Shown here: in pieces, positions 43,798 to 54,606 of the stretch
Numbering within the stretch: the stretch's first letter is position 1
How the letters are laid out: each line of letters opens with the position of its first letter
Assembly: GCA_000750105.3 (NCBI GenBank)
Contig: JPHH03000016.1
Span: forward strand, 372,001 to 436,000
Source: Tolypocladium sp. Sup5 PDA-1
Taxonomy: Eukaryota; Ascomycota; Sordariomycetes; Hypocreales; Ophiocordycipitaceae
DNA length: 64,000 nucleotides
Direction: 5' to 3'
Made by a program: the position numbers and the translations under genes
Notes under the pieces: model-generated
Seen by the model: only the letters and a program-made list of their open reading frames with translations
Database searches by the model: none
Told to the model about the DNA's origin: nothing

Positions 43798-45578
43798 CGA
43801 ACGTGGTCTGCAGGCGCTGCTGGACGGCAAGCGGGGACGGGGGGACTAAACGGTGCCGGACGGGAGCTTATAGGGGTTGGGGACGAAAGAGAAAGGGGGC
43901 AGTGTCCACGACAGGGGAACTTGGTGATGTTGCGTAAACGTTGCGGTGGCGATGGTGGTGCAAAGGCGTTGTGGCCTGGTGTAAGTGGTACGTACAAGCA
44001 AAGGAGAAGCAGAAGAAAAAGAAGGGGGGAAGGAGTACACGGGACTCCAGAGACACCGGCGCGTATTTGTGTTTGCTAGTCGACCACGACGACGACACAT
44101 ACGGCTGCAACGGAAGGAAGCCCAGCGGCTGCGGGGTGGGCGAGCGCTCCGTACGCCTTCCTTTCGGGGGCAAAGCCTCCCCACCGGCGGCAGCACGCCA
44201 AGCGCAGCATCGTGACGAGATCGTCGAGATTAGGTTTGGCGGGCGCGTGGGACAGGAGGTTGATCCCCGGCGTGGCTGAGCCTGCGGGCTAGTTGATGCT
44301 TTGACTTGGCGTCTGGTCATCGGTGCCACGGTGGGAGGCTGAATCGAAGAACTTTGAACCGAATACATCACGGCCGTCGGTGCTGGGCCTCGTTGCCGCG
44401 TTTGACTCTGAAGTCGCAGTTCAAGGCCCTTCGCATATGTACGTACAAGACAGCTGGTGTTGGAGTCTGGACTCCTGTTGGCTTCTTCTGGAACACCCAG
44501 CGGAAGTGCGAATTGGAAGCCGCCATGTCGCACCACCTCGACAGGGATGTGCCTCGTCGACCCCGCCGTCAACTCCAATCAGCAACCTCAAGGGCGCCTC
44601 CCAGACATACCCGAAGCTAGTCGTATCTACAGCCTGGGAAATGCTGCTTGATTTGTCTCTGCCTGCATATCTGTAGCATCCCGACGCAGACTAAACGCCC
44701 CCCCGCATTTCGACGCTCGCCGTCATTCGTCGTCGTCGCCCAATGTGATTGATACCAGCGGCCTTGGCACGCGTGGCGCTCCTCCGGCGTAAAGTCTTAC
44801 GTACAACCCGCCAAGGGCCTCCTTGGTTGTCTCTTTCCTCAAGCAAAGATGTTCGTCGGCTTCAATCTCGAGCCGTGCAGTCCGTGGAAGACAGACTTGT
44901 TGCCTTCTTCCTTTGTCGCCCCGCCTCGAGTTGTTCAGATCTCCAGGTGCCAGATGAACCCCGCCATTCGGGCCCGCGCTAAATTAAGCATAACTGATCG
45001 GCTGGGACCCCACGGCCCCGAGACTAGACGGAGGGGAAGGAGCGACGACTACGGAGTCCGGACTAATACTCGGCCGACCTCCACTGCCTCTGCTGCGTAT
45101 CCGTACGGCCTCTTCCAGACTGATGAATTTATTCCAAGCGCAGAATACAAGTGTCACTGCTCAGAGAGGCACCCACGGCGTCTGGTGTTAGCTCATAACT
45201 AGATAACGGCACTCACAACAGAACAGATCGATCACGATACGACGGCAAGTATCCAGGCTCCGCCACAAACATCCTCGTCCAAGAGGGGGGCTGTGCAGCT
45301 AAAAATGGACTCGTCATGACGAGAACCGCCGAGATAACTTTCCAACGTCAACTCCCATCAGATTCCCCATGCAGCAGGCAACTTCCGACCGGCATCGACG
45401 GATGCTTGGAACTCGCGGCTGCCATCGCCCCAGAGGTGTTCTAGAACCAGCAGTTGACGGATGATGATGCCTCGTTTCAGATCAGTCGTGCTTTGCAACA
45501 GGACGGCATGGCCGGATCTGGATTCAAGGTTCTCAGACTAGTCTTCCAAACGCAGATTCGAACAAGCCGTCTGCAGAA
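43798..45578. other. Intergenic, ENA promoter region
   Basis: About 1.8 kb upstream of the ATPase gene and downstream of clp1, GC-rich. Frames present are overlapping and motif-free. A long promoter is usual for salt-regulated ENA genes, but I could not single out binding sites. Confidence 0.4.
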
Positions 45579-47120
45579 TCACCCCAGCAGATTCATAAAC
45601 GGCTCCGGCCACTTCCCCCACACCAGCGGCCGGTCGCCCAGCCGCCCGCCCACCGGCGCCAGCACCTTGATCTTGCGCCGCTCCTCGTCCACGTCGGACA
45701 CGTACACGAAGCCCATGACGCTCGCCGCGCGCACCGTCTCCGGCGCGTCCTTGGTCGACGCGTGCATCACGGCGAGCGTCCAGTGCTGCATGAGCGACGA
45801 CGGCTCCTCGCGCGCGAGGCTCTCCTGGCCGTATTCGGGGTCTGCGAGCCGTGGTCAGCGTAGGATACGTAGCGGAAGAGTTCGGTTAGACGTACAGTCG
45901 GACATCTTGTATATCACCAGGCTGTCGAAATCCACCTGCTGGATCTGCGGGCTCAGCGTCCGCCGCGCGTCGCCGAAAAAGTACTCCTTGATGGTCTGCT
46001 CGCGCGCATTCTCCATGAAGCCCTCGTCCCGCTCCACCACGCCCTCTGAGCGGTCCAGGGGCACGATGAGGATCGGCTCGCCCAGGCTCGTCCTCTCGCT
46101 CGCGAACCGCTTCATGAATTCGGTGTGTAACCCAGTCGAGCCGACGACGACGACGATGTTGACTGCCCTTTGTTAGTTCGCCCGTCTCAAGCAGAGGTAA
46201 AACGTGGTGGCCTGGGGCTTGCGTACCTGAGAGTTCATCGACAACGTGTGCAATCAGATCCAGCCCAACCTTGCTCCCCTCGCTTATCCCCATGCTGTCG
46301 ACAATGACGCCCGAGCTCCGCACGTCCGTGTCCTCGCTCAGGCGGCCGCTCACCGAGCCCGCCAGGCGGCTCATCAGCTCCCTGTGGAAATCCGGATCGT
46401 CCTCTGACGAGCTCCGGCCGTAGTAGTACACCAGCGGGAGCTTCACGGGCACCACGCTGGGCCCGCTGGTCGGGGTGCTCCCCCAGCCGTCCGCAGCCTC
46501 CGGGTCCATGATCGTCGCGAACACGCCGGCGCTGAGCGTCCCCGGCAGGCTCAGCATGCCCTCCTTCGGATCCGTATTCACCACGATGGGCTGATATCCC
46601 TGCCTCGTCGCGTAGCTCGTCAGCGTCCGCGCCACCGTCGTCTTGCCGCTATTCGGGGGCCCGGCGATCAGCACCCGCGGCCCCTCGCGGCCTTCCCTCG
46701 TGGCGGCGGCGCGCATCTCGCCCAGGCGCGCGTGGATGTTGACGTGCGCGTTCGCCGGGTTCGCCGCGGGCGTCGCGTACTCGGCCACGAAGTCGTCGTC
46801 GCAGCGGCCCTCGACCTCGAGCTCGCAGCCGTGCCAGGTCAGGATCCTAGACTTGGTGCCCGACAGGGTGTACGCGTTGCGCGGCGCCAGCTCGACGCCG
46901 TCCTTTTCGGCCGTGCCGGAGAGCACCTTGAGGACGAGGGACCGCCCGGGGGGGACTTGGAAGCGCCATTCCCAGGCCGGCTTGAGCGTGATGGTGCGCG
47001 TGGACGAGGCGACGGGCTAGCGATACGCAGTCTGTCAGTTGCCGCGCTCAATCAGCAGACAGCGAGAGTCATGGGAGAGCTTACCTGTGCCGGTATTTGC
47101 CCCAGGCCTGGAATTGACAT
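45579..47120 (-). CDS. clp1: mRNA cleavage/polyadenylation factor Clp1
   Basis: Four exons (47085-47120, 46227-47016, 45896-46162, 45579-45841) join in phase to 451 residues, the usual length. The start MSIPGLGQIPAQ lies in a 36 bp first exon, followed by RTITLKPAWEWRFQVPPG, SGTAEKDGVELA, Walker A VLIAGPPNSGKTTVARTL (about residues 127-144), VNTDPKEGMLSLPGTLS, the VDSMGISEG region, NIVVVVGSTGLHTE and the C-terminal VMGFVYVSDVDEERRKIKVL. Clp1 is a nuclear subunit of cleavage factor IA that binds ATP and bridges Pcf11 in pre-mRNA 3' end processing. Fungal Clp1 binds but does not need to hydrolyse ATP. This and the next genes mark the change to conserved chromosome. Confidence 0.92.
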
Positions 47121-47726
47121 GACTGGGGCTACATGGACGGGCGCGCGTGCGACAGCTATTGGTGTTTGACGTTGGAGACGAGGGAGCTCGAGATGTTCCA
47201 CGAGCTTTCCAGAAGCTGGTCTGGATTCTGGAGGGGCAGAAAATTGTGGGGAGAGCCTCGGCTCGCTCCACCTGCATCATAAGACCACTTGGAAGAGGCA
47301 GAACACTGCATAAAACGACATGCAGCTCTACAACCCATTTACAATCGCACGAAGCATACAATTGTCACACACGTGCACATCAAAGATGCCTCAAAGCCCA
47401 TGTATTGTATAAGTCAAAACGTGCCTTTGGAGGCAGTGGCAGCCCGCCATCTCAATGCTCTACCACAGATATGCCCGAAACTCCCTCCATAAACGCCTTG
47501 AAATCGCCCAAAAGCTGGAATGTCGCCTCATGGATGTCTTCTAGAATACAGCCAAAGAAAAGAAAGCCGCCAACAATGCGAATTTCGCTGGGCACCCTGC
47601 CCGTCCGACACCTCGCCATCACAGCAACGTTTTGTCCTCAAGCGCCAGTTGCGAGCTCATCGCCAGGCTCTCCGCGCCGGCTGTTGTGCCCCCTGCGCCC
47701 TGTAGTCTTTTGTTTCGTCATATCGG
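47121..47726. other. Intergenic, no gene seen
   Basis: About 0.6 kb between clp1 and the kinase gene on the same strand; it must carry the clp1 promoter and the 3' end of the kinase transcript. Confidence 0.45.
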
Positions 47727-48951
47727 TCATTGCGCCATCTCCTCAAAGATGCGCTCCAGGCTCCTCACGCCGGTGAGGATGTTTTCGTCGGGGCCCTGCC
47801 CGGGTGCCCACTGCGCGTGGGCAAAGTCGATCAGTTTCAACGTATAAATCTGCGGAAGCGAGGCCTCCAGTTCGTCAAAGTCTTCGTCGTCTTCGTCGTT
47901 CAAGCCAATGCCGCTATCAATTCGCTTTGTCGTCCGATCCAGCGATGACATGCCGCTGGCCGAGTCCGCCAAGGCGTTGTTCTCTTCGATGGCGGCGCGA
48001 AGGGCTTCGCCATCGCCTTCGAAGACGAAAAGGAGCGAGGTCGAGTACATTCGACTCTCGTGTCTTGCCATGACCTTTTGCACTCGTCGCAGATCACGGA
48101 CAAAGGCTGCGCAGACAGCCTTGCCGAGCTCCTTGTCGATACCGGCAGTCTTGTTGAAGACAAACTTTCGGAACTCGTCCACCACGTTGTCGTCGTTGAC
48201 GGATAGCCGTCCGTAATCCTTATCGTAAATCTTGTAATCTTCCTCGTCCAGTTCCGAGGCATCGTCCGACCCGCGGAACACCCTCATGCCAGCAATACGA
48301 AATCCCAGGCTCCCGTGCGTCGTCTCGCATGAGATCTTGTCGAAGCGGCGCTTCTTCTCGAGGGGCGCGTCGTCCGCCCAGAGCCGTACCCCGAGCTTGA
48401 CGTCGAGAATGTTGGCTTGCTTATATCCATACGTCGCGTTTTCCAGAACCACCGCTTTATCCGTCTTGATCTTCTTGCCCTTGGTCGGGACCCATGTGAC
48501 ATTGTCGACGGTTTGTGATTCTAAAGGGGCGTTTGCTATTTGCGCAGCGACGGACGCGGCAATCTGCTCCTTGGTCGTCTTGATATCGCCAATCTCGGAG
48601 ATGACACCCGCGACAGCGTCGTCGATGCCATCAGCAGCAGGGTCGCTGAGCATCAAGGAGCCCATGAACAGGGGCATCAAGTCGGCAAACTCGGGATGCC
48701 GCCGGTTCGCAGACTGGTAAAAGTCGATCTCGGACTGCGTGCAGGGCTTGATGAAGAGCTCGCCGTCGGCGTCACACATGGTACCCGCACTGTCGCGGAA
48801 GAAGGGACTGGTCAGCTTATGCGCCTCTACGGCTGCAGCAAGGGAGGCGCAGCAGACTGTGTGCTGGGTCGGGGAAAGGTACTCACTGTCCGGCGACGGC
48901 GTAGTTGTAGTCGCGCAGCTGGTCGCGGCTGGGGAGTTCTTTGTGTCCCAT
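47727..48951 (-). CDS. arg82: Inositol polyphosphate multikinase (Arg82/Ipk2)
   Basis: Two exons (48887-48951 and 47727-48789) join across a 97 bp intron to 375 residues. Exon 1 ends LRDYNYAVAGH and exon 2 continues AGTMCDADGELFIKPC, a conserved opening that presents the ATP-binding lysine. NILDVKLGVRLW (Asp151-Lys153) is the PxxxDxKxG-type inositol-binding site of the IPK family, with Ile-Leu in place of the first Pro; STSLLFVFEG and LKLIDFAHA supply the ATP-binding and metal-binding sites. The enzyme phosphorylates Ins(1,4,5)P3 to InsP4 and InsP5 in the nucleus, and in yeast also supports arginine-responsive transcription. An acidic insert (LNDEDDEDFDELEAS) precedes the catalytic IDF. Intact. 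Confidence 0.87.
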
Positions 48952-50845
48952 CGTGGCGGGTCGGGTCGATGTCGCCGCAGAAGAGGGTTTGAAGCGACGA
49001 CGACCCTCTGCAGGGAGCGATCGAGAACTTGAAGGCGACCCGCGTCGTGTCACCGCTCAAGCCTCGAGTGAAGCAGTGCGTATTTGCAGTCGTGACGGTA
49101 GTCGGTATGGGGGAGCGATTCAGAGAGGGTCGTTAACGAAGGCTCGAGCTGGTGGCGACTTGGTGTCATCGGTGAGCCAGCAGGGTGCCCAAGGTCGGGT
49201 TTTATGGGCAGCAGTGAATATGCCTGCGCGTTGGGTCGAGTATCGAGCGCTCAAAGAGGTCGCGGTCGCAGGAACAAACTGGGTCTGGGCAAACAAGCTG
49301 AGCGGGCCAGGGTATCGCGGAAGTGGACAAATGGGGTAGTTATAATACGGCGTGGCTGGCACAAAGGGTCGCGAGGCAAACTGCGAATGGAAGGGAGTTG
49401 CGAGAAGAAGCAGCCCGCACTCTGTTCGCGACAGCGGATGGGGAATGACCTCAGGCAGCACCCGCGGCGCTAAGCCGCATTGGGCGTCGCCCCAAGGGGC
49501 CATATCCCCTGCAGCGGGGGAAATATTACAGCGCACTCGGGTGTCGGCTGGGCAGCTGGCTCGCTCTGTGTGGCGCAGGAGGGCCGACAGGACCTGAAGC
49601 AGCCATGGCAATTTCAGCGCTGCGCTGGCGCCTGAGGCGAACGCATGGGATTTCGCGCAGCGCCCGCGATACCGACTCTTCAGCGGCCGTTGGCCCTCTT
49701 GGGCGACCTCAACGCTGAGCCACAGCGCGCCAGGGAAGCACTGTCGCGTCAGTGGCTCGCATGGCTCGAATCAGTTGCCCGCTGGGGGCTGAGCCGGGGC
49801 AAGGCGGAATCCGCCGGCAGGGGGGCCCTGCAACCTCCCGCTGGCCCCTCCCGGCTGTGACGCTGCGGGCGCCTGGAGCAGCCGCACGACGGCTCCAGTG
49901 GGCTGGCAGCGACCGAGACTCCGGAAGCGCAACCAACCACCTGCGGACAACGCAGCTGTGAATCAGCAGCACGCGACAGGAGAAGGCGTGCATGGGCTGC
50001 CTTGGCCGACGGATGAGTATGTAGGTGTGCTTCCAGAAGCAATGGCTGGCACCTGGAGATGCCGTCATGGACAAACACGTGGTCCCCTGGTGCTGTGCTG
50101 GCGGCGTGGTGCAACGAGACAGCACCAGGTCGCAGTGCATCAAAGGAGCCGGAAGTCATCAGCTCAGCCAACGCGCGTCTATGGATGGATACAGCAGTGT
50201 CTCGAATGTTCAACTGATCAGATGACACTCTTGAGCGCTGTTTGACAACCGCAGCACTCTTCTTCGCGCCACTTCGGCCGAGTGTCATACCGCCAGCGCA
50301 GGTTAATACCACCACGACTGCTTCTCCATGCCACCGTGCCACCATGCCGCCATGCCGCCCGACCTTTCCGAGTGGATGACGCGTGCGATGACTGCTGACG
50401 TTGGTTGAGCCACAATCCGTCGGGGCTGTGAATAGGTATGGAAATAGGTCGTCGCATGACTGAGTTGTCGTCGGACAACGACACCTCTGCTTCGCCGGCT
50501 CCGCTTACACAAGTGTCCTCCGAGCAGCAAGATTCACTGCCATTGTTCACGGCAGGACAATGATCCTCCGTTTCCATTACGCCTACCTATGGTATATCTG
50601 AGACTGGCGCATTCGTGAAAGATGGATGTTGGAACAATGGAGGCAAACACTGGCAGCTGCTGGTGGACTTATTCATTGCCCTAAAATGGCTCCTTTCTTG
50701 CCTGAGGTGGCAACCACGGTGAACAACTGCCCTGCACCTCGACGAGTCGCTGCACTCTTTTCACTTCCGCCTCTCTCGAAAAGCACTTCGTCCCTCTCTC
50801 CTTTCATCACACCGCAAGGCTTTGACGACAGCGCAGCTCGACACC
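48952..50845. other. Intergenic, no gene recognised
   Basis: Nearly 1.9 kb between divergent genes arg82 and arb1. GC-rich with overlapping frames (49120-49611, 49749-50345 on the minus strand) of low-complexity composition and no motif. Confidence 0.35.
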
Positions 50846-52474
50846 ATGCCGTCCGTGGAACCTGCGCAGGGCGCTGCGGACCCTGCAGTCAAGTCGTCGC
50901 CACCGCCTCAAGTTTTCGATGACTTGGCTGCTGCCAATGAGAGCGATGGCCAGGCCCAATACGACGGCGGCTCAGAGCTCGAGCCCCATGAGGGCGAGCA
51001 AGCGAAAAAGAAGAAGAACAGACGCAACAAGTCGACAGCGGCGCGAGGCCCAACCGCGCTGCCCAAGTACCGCGGGACTGGATTCGAAGGTAACTTCTCT
51101 CGCCCCTTGGACCTTTTATCTGTTGACGAGCATACCTGACCTGCGTCAGAGTACTTCGCGGATCCCCCTATGACGCCTCAGGAGCATGCAGAGGAACAGG
51201 ATGAAATATATGCCACGTTTGTGACCCCAAATGGTGTCCCCTCCCGCTGCTTTGTGGTATAGTGCTGACGTTATCCTTCAGGGTCTTGCCATTTGAAGAG
51301 TAAGGCTCCCCCTGCAGTCTGTTCCTGGCGTCAGGTGGCTTTGCTAACCTGATATCTCAGGCGCATCCAGTCATGCATCCAGCGCTTTCGCTCCCGCCGT
51401 TGCCTTCAGGGCGAGCAGACGCGCTTTTTCAACGAGTATCTCTTCCTCGGCGGAATCGATACCTCCAACAACGCCTTTGTTGGCCAGGATGAGAGGGACC
51501 TCAAGGTTCTCACCCCAGTCGAACGCCGTGACGCCACGGCCACAGATATGGTGCACGGGGGCTCTGCCACCAACGACCGATTCTACAACGGCGACGGCGA
51601 GCATTGGAGCGTCGATTTCACAGGCGTTGCAGCGGGCTTCTTTTCCACCTCCCTGATCTGGCTCACTGGAGGCGAGGAGGCCCGTATTGACGTTGCCATT
51701 GGTGTTGTGGAGAACTTTTTGCGATACACGCTGCAGCACGACGTTTGCCCCGAGTACGAGGGCGATATCGACAGTGCGTTGCAGCTTTGCACGCAGGCGA
51801 GAACGGAGTGGCGGGTATTGGACCAGCTCCGGCCCTCCTTGCCTGGCCCGTTCAACATGGCCGCGACGGACCTCTTTTCTCCCCCTGTTCCTGGCGATTG
51901 GTCTTGTCCCATCTACCCGCGCCCCGAGGGCTTCGATGCGAAAAGGCTCTTCTACTCTGTCTGTGCTCTTGTCGGCGTGGTTGACGCTCTCCAGTCTATC
52001 AGCCGCGGTGGTCCCAAGGTCACGAAAGAGTATGCTTGCACCCTGGAAGTCGTCGAGCACGACCGAGTCGCAAAGGATACAATAGAGCGCTTCAAGCGGC
52101 TCAAGGTGGCCGACGACGACGATCGCGTGGTCCCCGTCGGTAGAGCGCTCTTTAAACCAGCTGCTATCGACGACGGCTGGGAGAATCCCCCGACGGCTCC
52201 TGTCGACGGGTCTGGAATATGGCTCTACTTTGAAGACTCGACGCTGGCCAAGATGCCGCTGGGGGTTAAAATGGCACTGACGATTGTTGAGCTCGACGTG
52301 GGCATCCGCTTCGTCAAGGCCTTCTCCAGCGTGGTGCCGTCCTTCTACACGTTCCTGCCGCAGGAGCTGATGAAGCACTACAAGCTGCCGCGGGACAACG
52401 AGCGACCTGCGCCGTCGGTGCATGATCCCGAGGCGGAGGAGCAGCAGCTTGCTCGCGAGGCTCAGGAGGATTAG
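50846..52474 (+). CDS. arb1: Argonaute siRNA chaperone subunit Arb1
   Basis: Four exons (50846-51089, 51150-51216, 51282-51299, 51361-52474) give 480 residues. The N-terminus is acidic and polar with a KKKKNRRNKSTAARGPTALP stretch, followed by FEEYFADPPMTPQEHAEE. The core has IQSCIQRFRSRRRLQGEQ, EYLFLGGIDTSNNAFVG, FNYLxxD-type blocks, and ends in RFVKAFSSVVPSFYTFLPQELMKHYKLP. This is the Arb1 family (PF09692), whose founding member in fission yeast holds Argonaute and duplex siRNA in the ARC complex and inhibits slicer activity, for heterochromatin assembly. The third exon would be only 18 bp (VLPFE with split codons); it is needed to keep the frame into exon 4, but the exon 2 donor (GTTTGT) is atypical, so these two boundaries are the weak part. 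Confidence 0.82.
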
Positions 52475-52958
52475 GAAGCTAGTCTGGAAAGACCTGGGTT
52501 CTCTTCGGTCGGCGGATCAGGGATGCCTACCATTTCATCTCTGGGTACCGGAACTACTGATGCTGGCTGAAGTTGCCAAGGGTGCTCTTGGACGGGTAGA
52601 TGGGCAACGCGAGTCCAGGTAGACAGCAGACACATATATCAACAGGCCCAAGTGAAGGCAGAAAGTGACCTCTTGAGCCAGCAGTCGCGTCCAAGTAAAG
52701 CATGACATTAACGCTATTTGTGAAAGAAGCGAACAGAGATTCTAACGCCCATAAACCCCATAGTTTGCGTCCAATCCCAAAGAATGCGTACATGGTGGCA
52801 GTCCCGAAAATATTGTGCCCATCGTCTACTACCACAACCACCTGGCCCGACCCGGCAGCCTGAAGATTCAACCACGATTGAGAGGCGAGCAGTTGTTACT
52901 TTCCTCTCCACATCACACCACACCCATCGTCCCCTTAGTCATGTCTACTCAACACCGT
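52475..52958. other. Convergent 3' intergenic region
   Basis: Lies between the stop codons of arb1 and the Pmp3-like gene. Nothing recognised; it should contain both polyadenylation regions. Confidence 0.5.
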
Positions 52959-53493
52959 CTAGTCTCTTGACTGAACCTTGTGGTCGCCAGCAACAACCTC
53001 GGCGTACGACGGCGGGACACCGCCCTCGTTGTTAGAGCCGCCCGCGCCCGAGGCCGTGACACCGTTCTGCTGCTGCGCTGGCTGGGGCTGGCCGTCGCCC
53101 CGCGTGCCGTAGTTCATGGCGCCCTGGGGGTGCGGCTGCTGGTTGTCGTGGCAGCCGTGGGCGCCGTGCTGCTGGACGTAGACGTAGGTGACGCGGCCGC
53201 CCTCGCGGTCGCCCGGCAGTGCCTCGTACTCGTAGGCGGGCTCGGGGAACTTGGCGATGATGTACCCGGCGTGGAAGAGGCCCGGGATGAAGCCGAGGCA
53301 GCAGAGGAGGATGTTTATGAGCGAGTCGGCGCTGCAGATGCCGCACTTGACCCAGACTGGCACTCTGTTAGTTTCCGAGTCCGTGCCGTTGGCAGAGCGG
53401 GGAGCGACGGAGATGCAGTTATGGAGGGCACATACCGGGCAATGGGGGGAAGAGGATGGCCAGGAGGCCGAGGAAGATGTCGGCGGAACACAT
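52959..53493 (-). CDS. Pmp3/SNA-type small membrane protein
   Basis: Exon 1 (53436-53493) encodes MCSADIFLGLLAILFPPLP and joins exon 2 (52959-53356) through a 79 bp intron, giving 151 residues. The joined segment PPLPVWVKCGICSADSLINILLCCLGFIPGLFHAGYIIAKFP (quoted for its outline: two helices flanking VWVKCG) is the UPF0057/Pmp3 domain, about 52 residues, normally a two-helix proteolipid of the plasma membrane that affects membrane potential and salt tolerance. Here it carries a long hydrophilic tail rich in Gln, Gly and Asn that ends PPSYAEVVAGDHK with a PPSY motif, a form suited to WW-domain (Rsp5-like ligase) recognition. Tailed versions such as yeast Sna3/Sna4 are sorted to the vacuole by that ligase. 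The intron acceptor TGCCAG is the only one that preserves VWVK. Confidence 0.82.
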
Positions 53494-54606
53494 GGCGGGT
53501 GTCGGCGGCACGTCTCTGCGCGGGCGAGGCCGATATGGAGATTCCTTGCGATACAGGGAGCGAAACAGCCCGAGATAAAAGGCAGCAGCGGAAGAGGTGC
53601 GGTTGAGTGACGGAGGTGGAATTGGTGGTGGTGACGATGGCTGACGCCTTGCCTGACCTCGCACTGGCGTCACGAGCACGCTAACAGCCAGTGGCGGGGG
53701 GCCTAGGGCCCCCTGTATCCGTAGCGGGCAGATGCTTGCGTAAGTGGGTGGCGAGCGGGGGCGCTGATTGGCTGCTTGGTCGCTGCGGTCCACTGTAGTC
53801 GGACTCACACGGTAGGGCGACTAATAAGCCGAGAAGGACGGCAACAAGGCAGACGAATTGTGAAATTTCAGATTACGAGTGCGTTGCTGCGTTGCACAAC
53901 AGTCGACATGTATTCTTTTCTCGTTAGCTGCGTCCATTGGTCTGGCTGATTTGTGAAGTGCCGTCGTTGCACGGCGAGCTGCGGCCGCGTTGCTTTGGAG
54001 GCCGTCCAGTGCAACATGGCCACATCGAGGCCCGTAACTAAAGGTGCATCTCAGCCGGGTACGTCGCTGACCAACAGTCGAGCCAGCTCACGAATCACTG
54101 CGAAGCTTTTGGTACAAGCCACCCCGTATGCTCGTCGCTGGCGACGAGCAGTGCTCCCACGTCTTCTGTTTGTCTTGCAATGCTGTAGCTTTCATCATAG
54201 GCATTCTTTCTCAGAGTTGGTGTAAGTGGACTGCAAAAGGCGTGGTCAACTGGGAAGACGGTTCCGGGCCTTTAAATGTCATAACCGTTTGCCGTTGGTG
54301 TTATTGCCGGATACAACGTTAAGTAATTGGCTTCACCATCGCGCTGAACCCGACTTACTCTCACTGGGCTTCGTAGTTTCGACGGGTATCAGATACCAGC
54401 TTTCCCTTGGCTGAGATGGTGAATCTGGATTTGCTGCGGCTCTAGGGTAGCGGGTGATGGTGTGGCGTCACACCGAGGGAACAATGTGCCGGCCTTTAGC
54501 CGCGGCGAGGCGTCCCAGGGACCCAGAACTTTTCCAAGTGACAAGTCGCGATCGCGCCGAGCTTCACTACAACTACCCTGCTGCGCGCAGGAAAACATCG
54601 CCCACC
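53494..54606. other. Divergent promoter region
   Basis: About 1.1 kb between the divergent Pmp3-like gene and prp22. Contains no recognisable gene. Confidence 0.45.

Noticed and set aside
49120..50345. Long overlapping frames between arg82 and arb1
   Set aside because: Low-complexity, high-GC reading on both strands with no motif, no conserved start and no splice support.
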